Assembly: GCA_946479185.1 (NCBI GenBank)
Contig: CAMLFF010000210.1
Coordinates: forward strand, 1 to 5,816
Direction: 5' to 3'
Origin: an uncultured Sphingobium sp.
GTDB taxonomy: Bacteria > Pseudomonadota > Alphaproteobacteria > Sphingomonadales > Sphingomonadaceae
DNA length: 5,816 nt
The translations under genes and the position numbers were made by a program. The first letter of the stretch is position 1, and the number at the start of each line of letters is the position of its first letter. Under the pieces are notes generated by a model. That model made no database searches and was not told where the DNA came from. It worked only from the letters and a program-made list of their open reading frames with translations. This document shows, in pieces, positions 1 through 5,402 of this stretch.

Positions 1-213
1 TTCTACACGGAAAATCTGCACCGCGCCTTCCGCGTCGGTGAGCGGCTGGAAGCGGGCATGGTCGTGCTCAACACCGGCGGCATGGCGATGGAGATGGCAC
101 CCTTTGGCGGCATCAAGCAGTCCGGCCTTGGCCGCGAGGGTGCTCATGCGGGCATCGAGGAATATCTTGAGACCAAGGCCTTCCACATCGGCGGCCTGAA
201 GCTCGACGCCTGA
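1..213 (+). CDS. NAD(P)-dependent aldehyde dehydrogenase, succinate-semialdehyde dehydrogenase type (C-terminal part)
   Basis: Reading frame 1 is open from the left edge to a TGA at 211-213 and gives the last 70 residues of a protein whose start lies outside the window. The fragment reads GMVVLNTGG, then MAPFGGIKQSGLGREG, then GIEEYLETKAF. This is the conserved C-terminal block of the aldehyde dehydrogenase superfamily, where the PFGGxKxSGxGREG stretch and the E-Y-x-E-x-K motif lie near the cofactor and oligomerisation region. The GIEEYLETK ending is typical of succinate-semialdehyde dehydrogenases (GabD-like) and related semialdehyde oxidases. Such cytosolic enzymes oxidise the aldehyde left by an aminotransferase to a carboxylic acid, which fits the class III aminotransferase downstream. 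The catalytic Cys and Glu lie outside the window, so the exact substrate (succinate, aspartate or malonate semialdehyde, or another aldehyde) cannot be read. The family call is secure and the substrate call is tentative. Confidence 0.9.
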   Translation, partial: FYTENLHRAFRVGERLEAGMVVLNTGGMAMEMAPFGGIKQSGLGREGAHAGIEEYLETKAFHIGGLKLDA

Positions 214-265
214 TCCGGCGGCCCGCTCAATCTCACCAATAAAGTCCAGCCCTCACCGGGCAAAT

Positions 266-269
266 GGAG
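266..269 (+). promoter_or_regulatory. Shine-Dalgarno site deciding the dehydrogenase start
   Basis: GGAG at 266-269 lies six bases before the ATG at 276, which is ideal spacing. The in-frame ATG at 264 is preceded by CACCGGGCAA, which has no well-placed purine-rich site. This favours 276 over 264 as the start. Confidence 0.6.
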
Positions 270-275
270 TGCAAT

Positions 276-1352
276 ATGTCCGCAAAGCGCAGCTACGCCA
301 TCTCAGTCATCCCCGGTGACGGCATCGGCACGGAAGTCATGCCGGAGGGCATTCGCGTCCTTGAGCGGGCGGCCAGCCTTTACGGCTTCTCCATCGAGCA
401 GAAGTGGCAGGATTTCGCCTGCTGCAATTACTACACCAAGCATGGCAAGATGATGCCGGACGACTGGAAAGAGCAGATCGGCAATCCGGACGCCATCTTC
501 TTCGGCGCGGTCGGCTGGCCCGACACAGTGCCAGATCATATCTCGCTCTGGGGATCACTCCTCCAGTTCCGCCGCGAATATGATCAATATGCCAACATCC
601 GCCCCGTCCGCCTGATGCCCGGCGTCCCCTGCCCGCTCGCCGGTCGCGAACCCGGCGACATTGATTTCTGGGTCGTGCGGGAGAATACCGAGGGCGAATA
701 TAGCTCTGTTGGCGGCAAGATGTTTGCCGGCACCCCGCGCGAGATCGTGATCCAGGAAACGGTCATGTCCCGCCACGGCACGGACCGCATTCTGCGCTAT
801 GCCTTCGAGCTCGCGAAAACGCGCGACCGCAAGCATGTCACCTCCGCCACCAAATCGAACGGCATCGCCATCACCATGCCCTGGTGGGACGAGCGCGTTG
901 AAGAGATGGCAAAAAATTACCCCACCGTTACCCACGACAAATATCATATCGACATCCTGACCGCGCAGTTCGTGATGAACCCGGATCGGTTTGATGTCGT
1001 CGTCGCGTCCAATCTGTTCGGCGATATCCTGTCCGATCTCGGCCCCGCCTGCACCGGCACCATCGGCGTTGCGCCATCTGGCAATATCAACCCTGAGGGC
1101 ACGTCTCCCTCGCTGTTCGAGCCCGTCCACGGATCGGCGCCGGACATTGCAGGCAAGGGCATCGCCAATCCGGTCGGGCAGATCTGGTCGGCCGCAATGA
1201 TGCTGGAGCATCTGGGCGAGGCGGATGCCGCAGCAGCGATCATGCGTGCGATCGAGACGGTGCTGGCCGAACCCGGCCTTCGCACAGGCGATCTCAAGGG
1301 CAAGGCCACCACCGAGCAGTGCGGCAAAGCCATTGCCGACGCGCTTTCCTGA
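276..1352 (+). CDS. Tartrate dehydrogenase / D-malate dehydrogenase (decarboxylating), isopropylmalate/isocitrate dehydrogenase family
   Basis: A 358-residue cytosolic enzyme of the beta-decarboxylating dehydrogenase superfamily, full length for the TtuC/DmlA group. These enzymes use NAD+ and Mn2+/Mg2+ to oxidise D-malate to pyruvate plus CO2 or to act on tartrate. Numbered from the ATG at 276, the N-terminal beta strand carries IPGDGIG (12-18). The substrate loop RENTEGEYSSVGG (135-147) contains the catalytic Tyr142 typical of the TtuC branch. Lys193 in TSATKSNG is the second catalytic residue. Asp226, Asp250 and Asp254 are the metal ligands, the last two within the family signature NLFGDILSDLGPACTGTIG (246-264). 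The cofactor loop GSAPDIAGKGIANP (286-299) has no obvious phosphate-binding Arg/Lys pattern, which suggests NAD+. The start at 276 has a good ribosome-binding site; an ATG at 264 would add four residues. The gene begins 62 bases after the aldehyde dehydrogenase stop, so the two may be co-transcribed. 3-Isopropylmalate dehydrogenase is less likely given the RENTEGEYSSVGG loop and the catabolic neighbours. Confidence 0.87.
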   Translation: MSAKRSYAISVIPGDGIGTEVMPEGIRVLERAASLYGFSIEQKWQDFACCNYYTKHGKMMPDDWKEQIGNPDAIFFGAVGWPDTVPDHISLWGSLLQFRREYDQYANIRPVRLMPGVPCPLAGREPGDIDFWVVRENTEGEYSSVGGKMFAGTPREIVIQETVMSRHGTDRILRYAFELAKTRDRKHVTSATKSNGIAITMPWWDERVEEMAKNYPTVTHDKYHIDILTAQFVMNPDRFDVVVASNLFGDILSDLGPACTGTIGVAPSGNINPEGTSPSLFEPVHGSAPDIAGKGIANPVGQIWSAAMMLEHLGEADAAAAIMRAIETVLAEPGLRTGDLKGKATTEQCGKAIADALS

Positions 1353-1360
1353 CCGCCACC

Positions 1361-1389
1361 ACAGGCGCGGCATAATATGCTGCGCCTGT
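1361..1389 (+). terminator. Strong hairpin after the dehydrogenase gene, without a U-tract
   Basis: Arms 1361-1373 and 1377-1389 pair over 13 base pairs with one G-U wobble (1369 with 1381) around an AAT loop at 1374-1376. The hairpin starts nine bases after the stop codon of the tartrate/malate dehydrogenase gene. No T-run follows (AAGCGATAAGG), so it is not a classical intrinsic terminator. It may act as an imperfect terminator, as a block to 3' exonucleases, or as a processing site between the dehydrogenase and aminotransferase transcripts. The pairing is seen directly; the role is inferred. Confidence 0.5.
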
Positions 1390-1412
1390 AAGCGATAAGG
1401 CATTGGCCGCGC

Positions 1413-1439
1413 GCGACTGCCCCCTCAACGGGCAATCGC
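1413..1439 (+). repeat. Imperfect inverted repeat in the aminotransferase leader
   Basis: Arms 1413-1422 (GCGACTGCCC) and 1430-1439 (GGGCAATCGC) pair at 9 of 10 positions, with one C-A mismatch, around a 7-base loop. AGCGAT at 1391-1396 can also pair with ATCGCT at 1435-1440, so the right arm has a competing partner. The repeat lies 52 bases before the aminotransferase start, inside the 139-base gap. It could be an RNA hairpin or a protein-binding dyad, for example for the Lrp/AsnC regulator encoded downstream. No convincing sigma-70 promoter was found by eye in this gap. Confidence 0.35.
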
Positions 1440-1491
1440 TCCGCCACCGGTGACTAAGCTTGTGCCCATGACCATGATGGCGAGGCCGTAA

Positions 1492-2886
1492 ATGACGCTC
1501 CAATCCAACCGTTCCCTTCAGGATATTGACCGCGATCACCTGATCCATCCGGTCACCTCATTCCGCGGGCACGAAATGCATGGCCCGCTCCTGCTGGAAA
1601 GCGGCAAGGGCATGTGGCTCAAGGACATCAACGGCAAGGAATTGCTCGATGGTTTCGCCGGGCTGTGGTGCGTGAATGTCGGCTATGGGCAGGATAGCAT
1701 TGTCGAGGTCGCGGCCGAGCAAATGCGCCGTCTCCCCTATGCGACCGGCTATTTCCACTTTGGCAGCGAGCCTGCCGTCAAGCTCGCACAGCGACTGGTC
1801 GATCTCAGTCCCGAGGGCCTTAATCACGTCTATTTCACGCTCGGCGGGTCGGACGCGGTGGATGCCGTCATCCGCTACATCACCCACTATTACAACGCGA
1901 TCGGCAAGCCCGCCAAGAAGCAGTTCATCGCGCTTGAGCGCGGCTATCATGGCTCCAGCAGCACCAGCGCTGGGCTGACCGCGCTCGCCAATTTCCATCG
2001 CGGGTTCGATCTGCCGCTGCCCTCGCAGCATCACATCCCCTCGCCGCTCACCTATCGCAGCGATCTGGAAGGCGACGATGCCGCGATCATCGCCCGCTCC
2101 GTTCAGCAGCTGAAGGACAAGGTCGCGCAACTGGGCGCGGACAAGGTCGCCGCCTTCTTCTGCGAGCCCATTCAGGGTTCCGGCGGCGTGATCGTGCCGC
2201 CCGTCGGCTGGCTAAAGGCCATGCGCGAGACCTGCACCGAGCTCGATATATTGTTCGTCGTCGATGAGGTCATCACCGGCTTTGGCCGCACCGGGCCTAT
2301 GTTTGCCTGCGAGCCCGAGGATGTGTCGCCGGATCTGATGACCCTCGCGAAAGGGCTGACTGCGGGTTATGTCCCAATGGGCGCCGTCATGATGTCCGAC
2401 AAAGTGTATGAGGGCATTGCCCAAGGCGCCTCGCCCGATCTCGTCATCGGCCACGGCGCAACCTACTCGGGCCACCCGGTCAGCGCTGCTGTGGGCCTCG
2501 AAGTCTTGCGGCTATACACCGAGGGCGGCATTCTCGCCAACGGCGTCTCGGTCGGCAAGCGGTTCGCCGCTGGCCTAGCGGACATCGCCGATCATCCGCT
2601 GGTGGGCCACACGCGCGGGCGCGGCCTGCTCGGCGCAATCGAGCTGGTGGCGGACAAGCACAGGAAATCAGCCTTTGATCCAGCGCTAAAGCTCGCCGAT
2701 CGCCTGTTCGCCAAGGGCTTTGACAACGGCGTCATCTTCCGCGCCTTTGCAGACAATATCATCGGCCTCGCGCCAGCGCTCTGCGCATCCGATGATGAAA
2801 TGGACATGATCTTCGCGCGCATCCGCAAAACGCTCGACGAACTGTTGGAAGAGGCAGATATTCGAGCCGCCATGACATTGGCATAA
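1492..2886 (+). CDS. Class III PLP-dependent aminotransferase (omega-amino acid / diamine:pyruvate type)
   Basis: A 464-residue fold-type I aminotransferase, normal length for the class III omega-transaminase group (putrescine, GABA, beta-alanine or diaminobutyrate aminotransferases). It moves a terminal amino group to pyruvate or 2-oxoglutarate and leaves an aldehyde. Visible residues are Trp59 in the GLWCVNVGYG active-site loop, the PLP-phosphate motif GGSDAVD (118-124), Tyr152 in GYHGSS stacking on PLP, Glu225 in CEPIQGSGG, Asp258 in VVDEVITGFGRTG contacting the pyridine nitrogen, and the Schiff-base Lys287 in LAKGLTAGYVPMG. Thr324 in HGATYSGHP binds phosphate from the partner subunit, and Arg417 in FRAF is the probable flipping arginine that binds the carboxylate of the acceptor. 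An in-frame TAA directly precedes the ATG at 1492, and GAGG at 1482-1485 is a good ribosome-binding site. The regulator gene follows after 12 bases. The upstream semialdehyde dehydrogenase suits an aldehyde product. The amine substrate (GABA, putrescine, beta-alanine, diaminobutyrate or similar) cannot be fixed from sequence. Confidence 0.9.
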   Translation: MTLQSNRSLQDIDRDHLIHPVTSFRGHEMHGPLLLESGKGMWLKDINGKELLDGFAGLWCVNVGYGQDSIVEVAAEQMRRLPYATGYFHFGSEPAVKLAQRLVDLSPEGLNHVYFTLGGSDAVDAVIRYITHYYNAIGKPAKKQFIALERGYHGSSSTSAGLTALANFHRGFDLPLPSQHHIPSPLTYRSDLEGDDAAIIARSVQQLKDKVAQLGADKVAAFFCEPIQGSGGVIVPPVGWLKAMRETCTELDILFVVDEVITGFGRTGPMFACEPEDVSPDLMTLAKGLTAGYVPMGAVMMSDKVYEGIAQGASPDLVIGHGATYSGHPVSAAVGLEVLRLYTEGGILANGVSVGKRFAAGLADIADHPLVGHTRGRGLLGAIELVADKHRKSAFDPALKLADRLFAKGFDNGVIFRAFADNIIGLAPALCASDDEMDMIFARIRKTLDELLEEADIRAAMTLA

Positions 2887-2898
2887 GGGGAAGCGGTT

Positions 2899-3393
2899 AT
2901 GTTTGGTGCGCCGAGACTGGACAGGATCGATCTCAAGATCCTCATGGAACTGCAAAAATCCGGCCGCATCACCAATGTGGAACTGGCCGATGCGGTCGGC
3001 CTCTCGCCCAGCCCCTGCCTCACCCGGCTGAAGCGCCTTGAGAAAGCCGGTTACATCACCGGCTATGGCGCGATCATCGATCTGCACAAGCTAGGCGAAT
3101 ATCTCACCGTCTTCACCGAACTGACGCTAACCGAGCATCGCGCCGGGGACTTCTCCCGCTTCGAAACGCGTATCCGCAAACTGGACGAGATCGTCGAATG
3201 CCATCTGGTGAGCGGCGGCTATGATTATCTGCTCAAGTTCGTCACGCGCGGCGTCGCCCACTACCAGTCGGTCATCGAGGGGATGCTGGAAGGCGATTAC
3301 GGTATCGAGAAATATTTCAGCTATGTCGTGATCAAATCCCCCTTCATCAAACATCATTATCCGCTTCAGCATCTGTTTGACGAACATCGTTGA
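2899..3393 (+). CDS. Lrp/AsnC family transcriptional regulator
   Basis: A 164-residue protein with the two-domain Lrp/AsnC layout. The N-terminal winged helix-turn-helix begins with LDRIDLKILMELQKSGRITN (7-26), and the recognition region LADAVGLSPSPCLTRLKRLEKAG lies at 29-51. A hinge with the GYxAxID-like GYGAIID (55-61) leads to the C-terminal RAM effector-binding domain (about 66-150), with the ligand-loop motif VSGGYDYLL at 104-112 and a final strand around KYFSYVVIK (138-146). Family members form octamers or dimers that bind amino acids and regulate metabolism of the same compounds, often including their own operon. The gene sits 12 bases after the aminotransferase stop, with GGGG at 2887-2890 as ribosome-binding site, and 15 bases before the amidohydrolase. 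It is thus probably a local, co-transcribed regulator of this catabolic cluster. Likely operator sites would be the gap before 1492 or the region left of the window. The ligand is unknown. Confidence 0.93.
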   Translation: MFGAPRLDRIDLKILMELQKSGRITNVELADAVGLSPSPCLTRLKRLEKAGYITGYGAIIDLHKLGEYLTVFTELTLTEHRAGDFSRFETRIRKLDEIVECHLVSGGYDYLLKFVTRGVAHYQSVIEGMLEGDYGIEKYFSYVVIKSPFIKHHYPLQHLFDEHR

Positions 3394-3408
3394 TGTTAGA
3401 GTGCCCGC

Positions 3409-4557
3409 ATGACGAACATTGATGACCTGATCGAGCCTCTCGTCGCCTTCCGCCGGGACATTCACGCAAACCCGGAGCTTGGCTTTTGCGAGCATCGCAC
3501 CGCAGGGCGCATTGCCGAGCAATTGCGCGCACTTGGGCTGGAAGTGCATGAGGGCATCGGCCAGACCGGCGTCGTCGCCGTGCTGCGCAACGGCACCTCT
3601 ACCCGCAGCATTGGCCTTCGCGCGGACATGGATGCGCTGCCGATCCAGGAGCAGACCAACCTGCCCTATGCCAGCAAGACCGAGGGCGTCTTTCATGGCT
3701 GCGGGCATGATGGCCATGTCGCCATGCTGCTGGGCGCTGCGCAGCATTTGACCCGCACCCGCAATTTTGATGGGACCATCAATTTCTTCTTCCAGCCCGC
3801 CGAAGAGGGCCAGGGCGGCGCGCGCGAGATGATCAACGACGGATTGTTCGATCGCTTCCCCTGCGACCGGGTGTTCGGCCTCCACAATTGGCCGGATCTG
3901 CCAGCCGGAACCATCGCCACGCGACCCGGCCCGATCATGGCGGCAGCGGACAAATTCCTCATCTCGCTGGAGGGTCGCGGTGGCCATGCCGCCATCCCGC
4001 AGGATACGCCCGACGCCATTCTTGCTGCAGCATCCCTCGTGCAGCAATTGAACACGATCATCGCGCGCCGCATCCCGCCAACCGAATCCGCCGTACTCTC
4101 GATCACGCAAATTCACGGCGGCCACACGCATAATGTCATCCCCGAGCTGGTCACGATCTCCGGCACCGTCCGCACCTTCGATCCTGCGGTTCAGGATCGC
4201 ATCGAGGCGTCGATCCGCACCATTGCGGCAGGCGTCGCGCAGGCCAATGAGCTGACGGCAACCGTCGACTACACGCGCTACTACCCCGCAACGATCAACG
4301 ATCCAGAAGCCGCGCAGGAAGCGCTGGATGCCGCCGCCACGATCGGCATTGCGCAACTGGCGCCCGCCCCGGCCTTCACCTCAGAGGATTTCGCTTTCAT
4401 GCTGCAAGCGTGCGAGGGCGCCTATATCTGGCTGGGGCAAGCAAAGGATCAGGGCTCATCCCCCCTGCACAACCCGCACTATGACTTTAACGATGATGTG
4501 CTTGGCCTCGGCATCCGCCTCCACGTTGCGCTCGCGGAACGTCATCTGGCGGCCTGA
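3409..4557 (+). CDS. M20 family metallo-amidohydrolase (hippurate / N-acyl-L-amino acid hydrolase type)
   Basis: A 382-residue cytosolic hydrolase of peptidase family M20, full length for the hippuricase/aminoacylase/IAA-amino-acid hydrolase branch. It cleaves the amide bond of an N-acyl amino acid or N-acyl diamine into a free amine and a carboxylate. The opening RRDIHANPELGF (15-26) and the strand GLRADMDALPIQE (69-81) are typical. Metal ligands are visible as Cys98 and His100 in HGCGHDGH (96-103), Glu133 next to the probable general base Glu132 in QPAEEGQGGA (129-138), His159 in GLHNWPDLPAG (157-167), and His354 in SPLHNPHYDFND (351-362). The dimerisation domain carries the usual GRGGHAAIPQ (189-198) and HTHNVIPE (239-246). 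All catalytic residues appear intact. The start at 3409 has a modest AGAG site at 3398-3401; the gene is 15 bases behind the regulator and probably lies in its operon. It is the last plus-strand gene and its stop lies four bases from the oppositely oriented CopB-like gene. The neighbouring aminotransferase suggests that the released amine is then transaminated. DoeB2-type N-acetyl-diaminobutyrate deacetylase is one candidate role. Confidence 0.9.
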   Translation: MTNIDDLIEPLVAFRRDIHANPELGFCEHRTAGRIAEQLRALGLEVHEGIGQTGVVAVLRNGTSTRSIGLRADMDALPIQEQTNLPYASKTEGVFHGCGHDGHVAMLLGAAQHLTRTRNFDGTINFFFQPAEEGQGGAREMINDGLFDRFPCDRVFGLHNWPDLPAGTIATRPGPIMAAADKFLISLEGRGGHAAIPQDTPDAILAAASLVQQLNTIIARRIPPTESAVLSITQIHGGHTHNVIPELVTISGTVRTFDPAVQDRIEASIRTIAAGVAQANELTATVDYTRYYPATINDPEAAQEALDAAATIGIAQLAPAPAFTSEDFAFMLQACEGAYIWLGQAKDQGSSPLHNPHYDFNDDVLGLGIRLHVALAERHLAA

Positions 4558-4561
4558 CGCC

Positions 4562-5269
4562 TCAGAGAGTTAGTCCGAAGCCCACCAGCGCAATCGTCGA
4601 TTGGGCCGCGTCGCCTTGCTCCAGCGCCAGCGCTCTTGTGCCCCCCAGCAGCCGCTCATGCAGCACGCCGACATAAATGTTGATCCTGTCATTCACGCTG
4701 TAGCGCAGGCGCACGGTCGCTTCGCCTTCGGTGAACCCCGGTCGCGTCGCTTCCTCCGCAACGCTATCGGCTGACCAACCGAGCGTAACCCGAGGTTCGA
4801 GGTAAAGCTTATCCGTAATCGGCAGCTGGTAGACAAGCTCCCCCTCACCGATCACATGCCCCTGTTGCGAGAAGAAGATAAACGTCTCCCAACTGAACTG
4901 CTCCGCAATGACGCCCTGAGCGCCAACAGCCGCATAGGTATCGCGCAGGCCGGGGGACAGGTTCTGGCGCACGCCCGCAAGCAGGGTCACGTTGCCGACT
5001 GTCCGGCCATATAATAGTCGCAGGTCGATTTCATCGATCTGGCTATCCAGCGCGCCGCCGCCGGTCGTATCCAGCATCACCTGATCTGTGGCATTGCCGA
5101 GGGAGAAAGTGCCATCCCATGTGAACGCGGCAGCGCCCTCGCCCTCCCGCAGCTCGATCAGATCAAATCCGCCGCTCAGCGTCCAGGCGTCCGGAGCATC
5201 CTGGGCAAGCGCGGTCGACGCGCTGAAGAGCGCAAACACAGGCAGAACAAACCGAAAGGCTGTGCGCAT
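4562..5269 (-). CDS. Divergent CopB-like outer-membrane beta-barrel protein (second copy)
   Basis: A predicted 235-residue exported protein. Residues 1-22 form a signal peptide (basic MRTAFR, hydrophobic core, cleavage after S-T-A-L-A before QDAP). The mature part is rich in alternating strands and aligns across its length with the CopB family: TWDG at 50-53, LLYGRTVGNVTLLAGVRQN (85-103), RLRYSVNDRINIYVGVLHERLLGGT (187-211) and a hydrophobic FGLTL end. It also aligns with the CopB fragment directly upstream, sharing the patterns GVR..PG, YA.VG..G, F..E...F, IT.KL.L.P, RLRY, YVGV..ER.LGGT and a C-terminal ST...G. CopB proteins are outer-membrane barrels linked to copper tolerance. This copy lacks the Met/His-rich N-terminal stretch usual in CopB, so a metal-binding role is doubtful; an envelope role in the same system is inferred. 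ATGs at 5287 and 5272 and a TTG at 5365 are alternatives. The ATG at 5269 is preferred because GGGG lies six bases before it and the signal peptide then begins normally. Confidence 0.75.
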   Translation of the reverse strand: MRTAFRFVLPVFALFSASTALAQDAPDAWTLSGGFDLIELREGEGAAAFTWDGTFSLGNATDQVMLDTTGGGALDSQIDEIDLRLLYGRTVGNVTLLAGVRQNLSPGLRDTYAAVGAQGVIAEQFSWETFIFFSQQGHVIGEGELVYQLPITDKLYLEPRVTLGWSADSVAEEATRPGFTEGEATVRLRYSVNDRINIYVGVLHERLLGGTRALALEQGDAAQSTIALVGFGLTL

Positions 5270-5275
5270 CATCCG

Positions 5276-5279
5276 CCCC
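5276..5279 (-). promoter_or_regulatory. Shine-Dalgarno site for the CopB-like gene
   Basis: On the minus strand GGGG lies six bases before the ATG at 5269 and three before the adjacent ATG at 5272. The spacing favours 5269. Starts further upstream (ATG at 5287, TTG at 5365) lack such a site and would put extra residues ahead of the signal peptide. Confidence 0.5.
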
Positions 5280-5285
5280 AATCCC

Positions 5286-5315
5286 ATTATCTCTATAGAG
5301 AGATTAGACCGGCAA
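5286..5315 (-). promoter_or_regulatory. Candidate sigma-70 type promoter for the CopB-like gene
   Basis: On the minus strand TTGCCG (5315-5310; four of six bases of the -35 consensus) and GATAAT (5291-5286; five of six of the -10 consensus) are 18 bases apart. Transcription would begin around 5280-5278, leaving a very short leader with the GGGG site just before the ATG at 5269. This would let the second gene be expressed apart from the upstream copB. The call rests on consensus matching by eye only. Confidence 0.35.
5287..5306. promoter_or_regulatory. AT-rich palindrome, possible operator
   Basis: TCTCTATAGAGA at 5290-5301 is a perfect 12-base palindrome. An overlapping wider repeat pairs TTATCTCT (5287-5294) with AGAGATTA (5299-5306) around ATAG, with one mismatch. 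It is conspicuously AT-rich in GC-rich surroundings and overlaps the proposed -10 element and spacer of the CopB-like gene, a common operator position. The binding protein is unknown; it does not match by eye the copper-responsive boxes I know (CueR, CusR/CopR or CopY type). Confidence 0.4.
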
Positions 5316-5402
5316 CGTGGTCGCAAATGCCCGAAACACGGGGACTCAGCGCCTATAGATGGCAAATCATCGGCTATACGCGACAGTTTATGCTGCGCAC
5401 AT

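Noticed and set aside
264..275. Earlier ATG (264) as start of the dehydrogenase
   Set aside because: It lacks a well-placed ribosome-binding site, while the ATG at 276 has GGAG six bases upstream. It cannot be ruled out and changes only four residues.
1371..1376. CATAAT as a -10 element for the aminotransferase operon
   Set aside because: It sits in the loop region of the strong hairpin and has no reasonable -35 element at 16-18 bases.
555..1403. 282-codon minus-strand open frame opposite the tartrate/malate dehydrogenase gene
   Set aside because: The plus strand carries a full-length enzyme with all active-site motifs; the antisense product has no recognisable domain.
1468..1491. Seven-codon frame MTMMARP ending in TAA immediately before the aminotransferase ATG, as a leader peptide
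   Set aside because: It is too short to judge, has no clear ribosome-binding site, and contains no run of regulatory codons.
3127..4356. 409-codon minus-strand open frame opposite the regulator and M20 hydrolase genes
   Set aside because: It lies antisense to two genes with clear family motifs, its translation shows no recognisable domain, and long antisense frames are common in GC-rich DNA.
5286..5315. MerR/CueR-type promoter with the dyad between -35 and -10
   Set aside because: The spacer is 18 bases and the palindrome is not centred in it, overlapping the -10 instead; the half-sites do not resemble CueR boxes.
5270..5365. TTG start at 5365 for the second CopB-like protein
   Set aside because: It would place over 30 unrelated residues before an otherwise normal signal peptide, and would include the promoter and palindrome in coding sequence.
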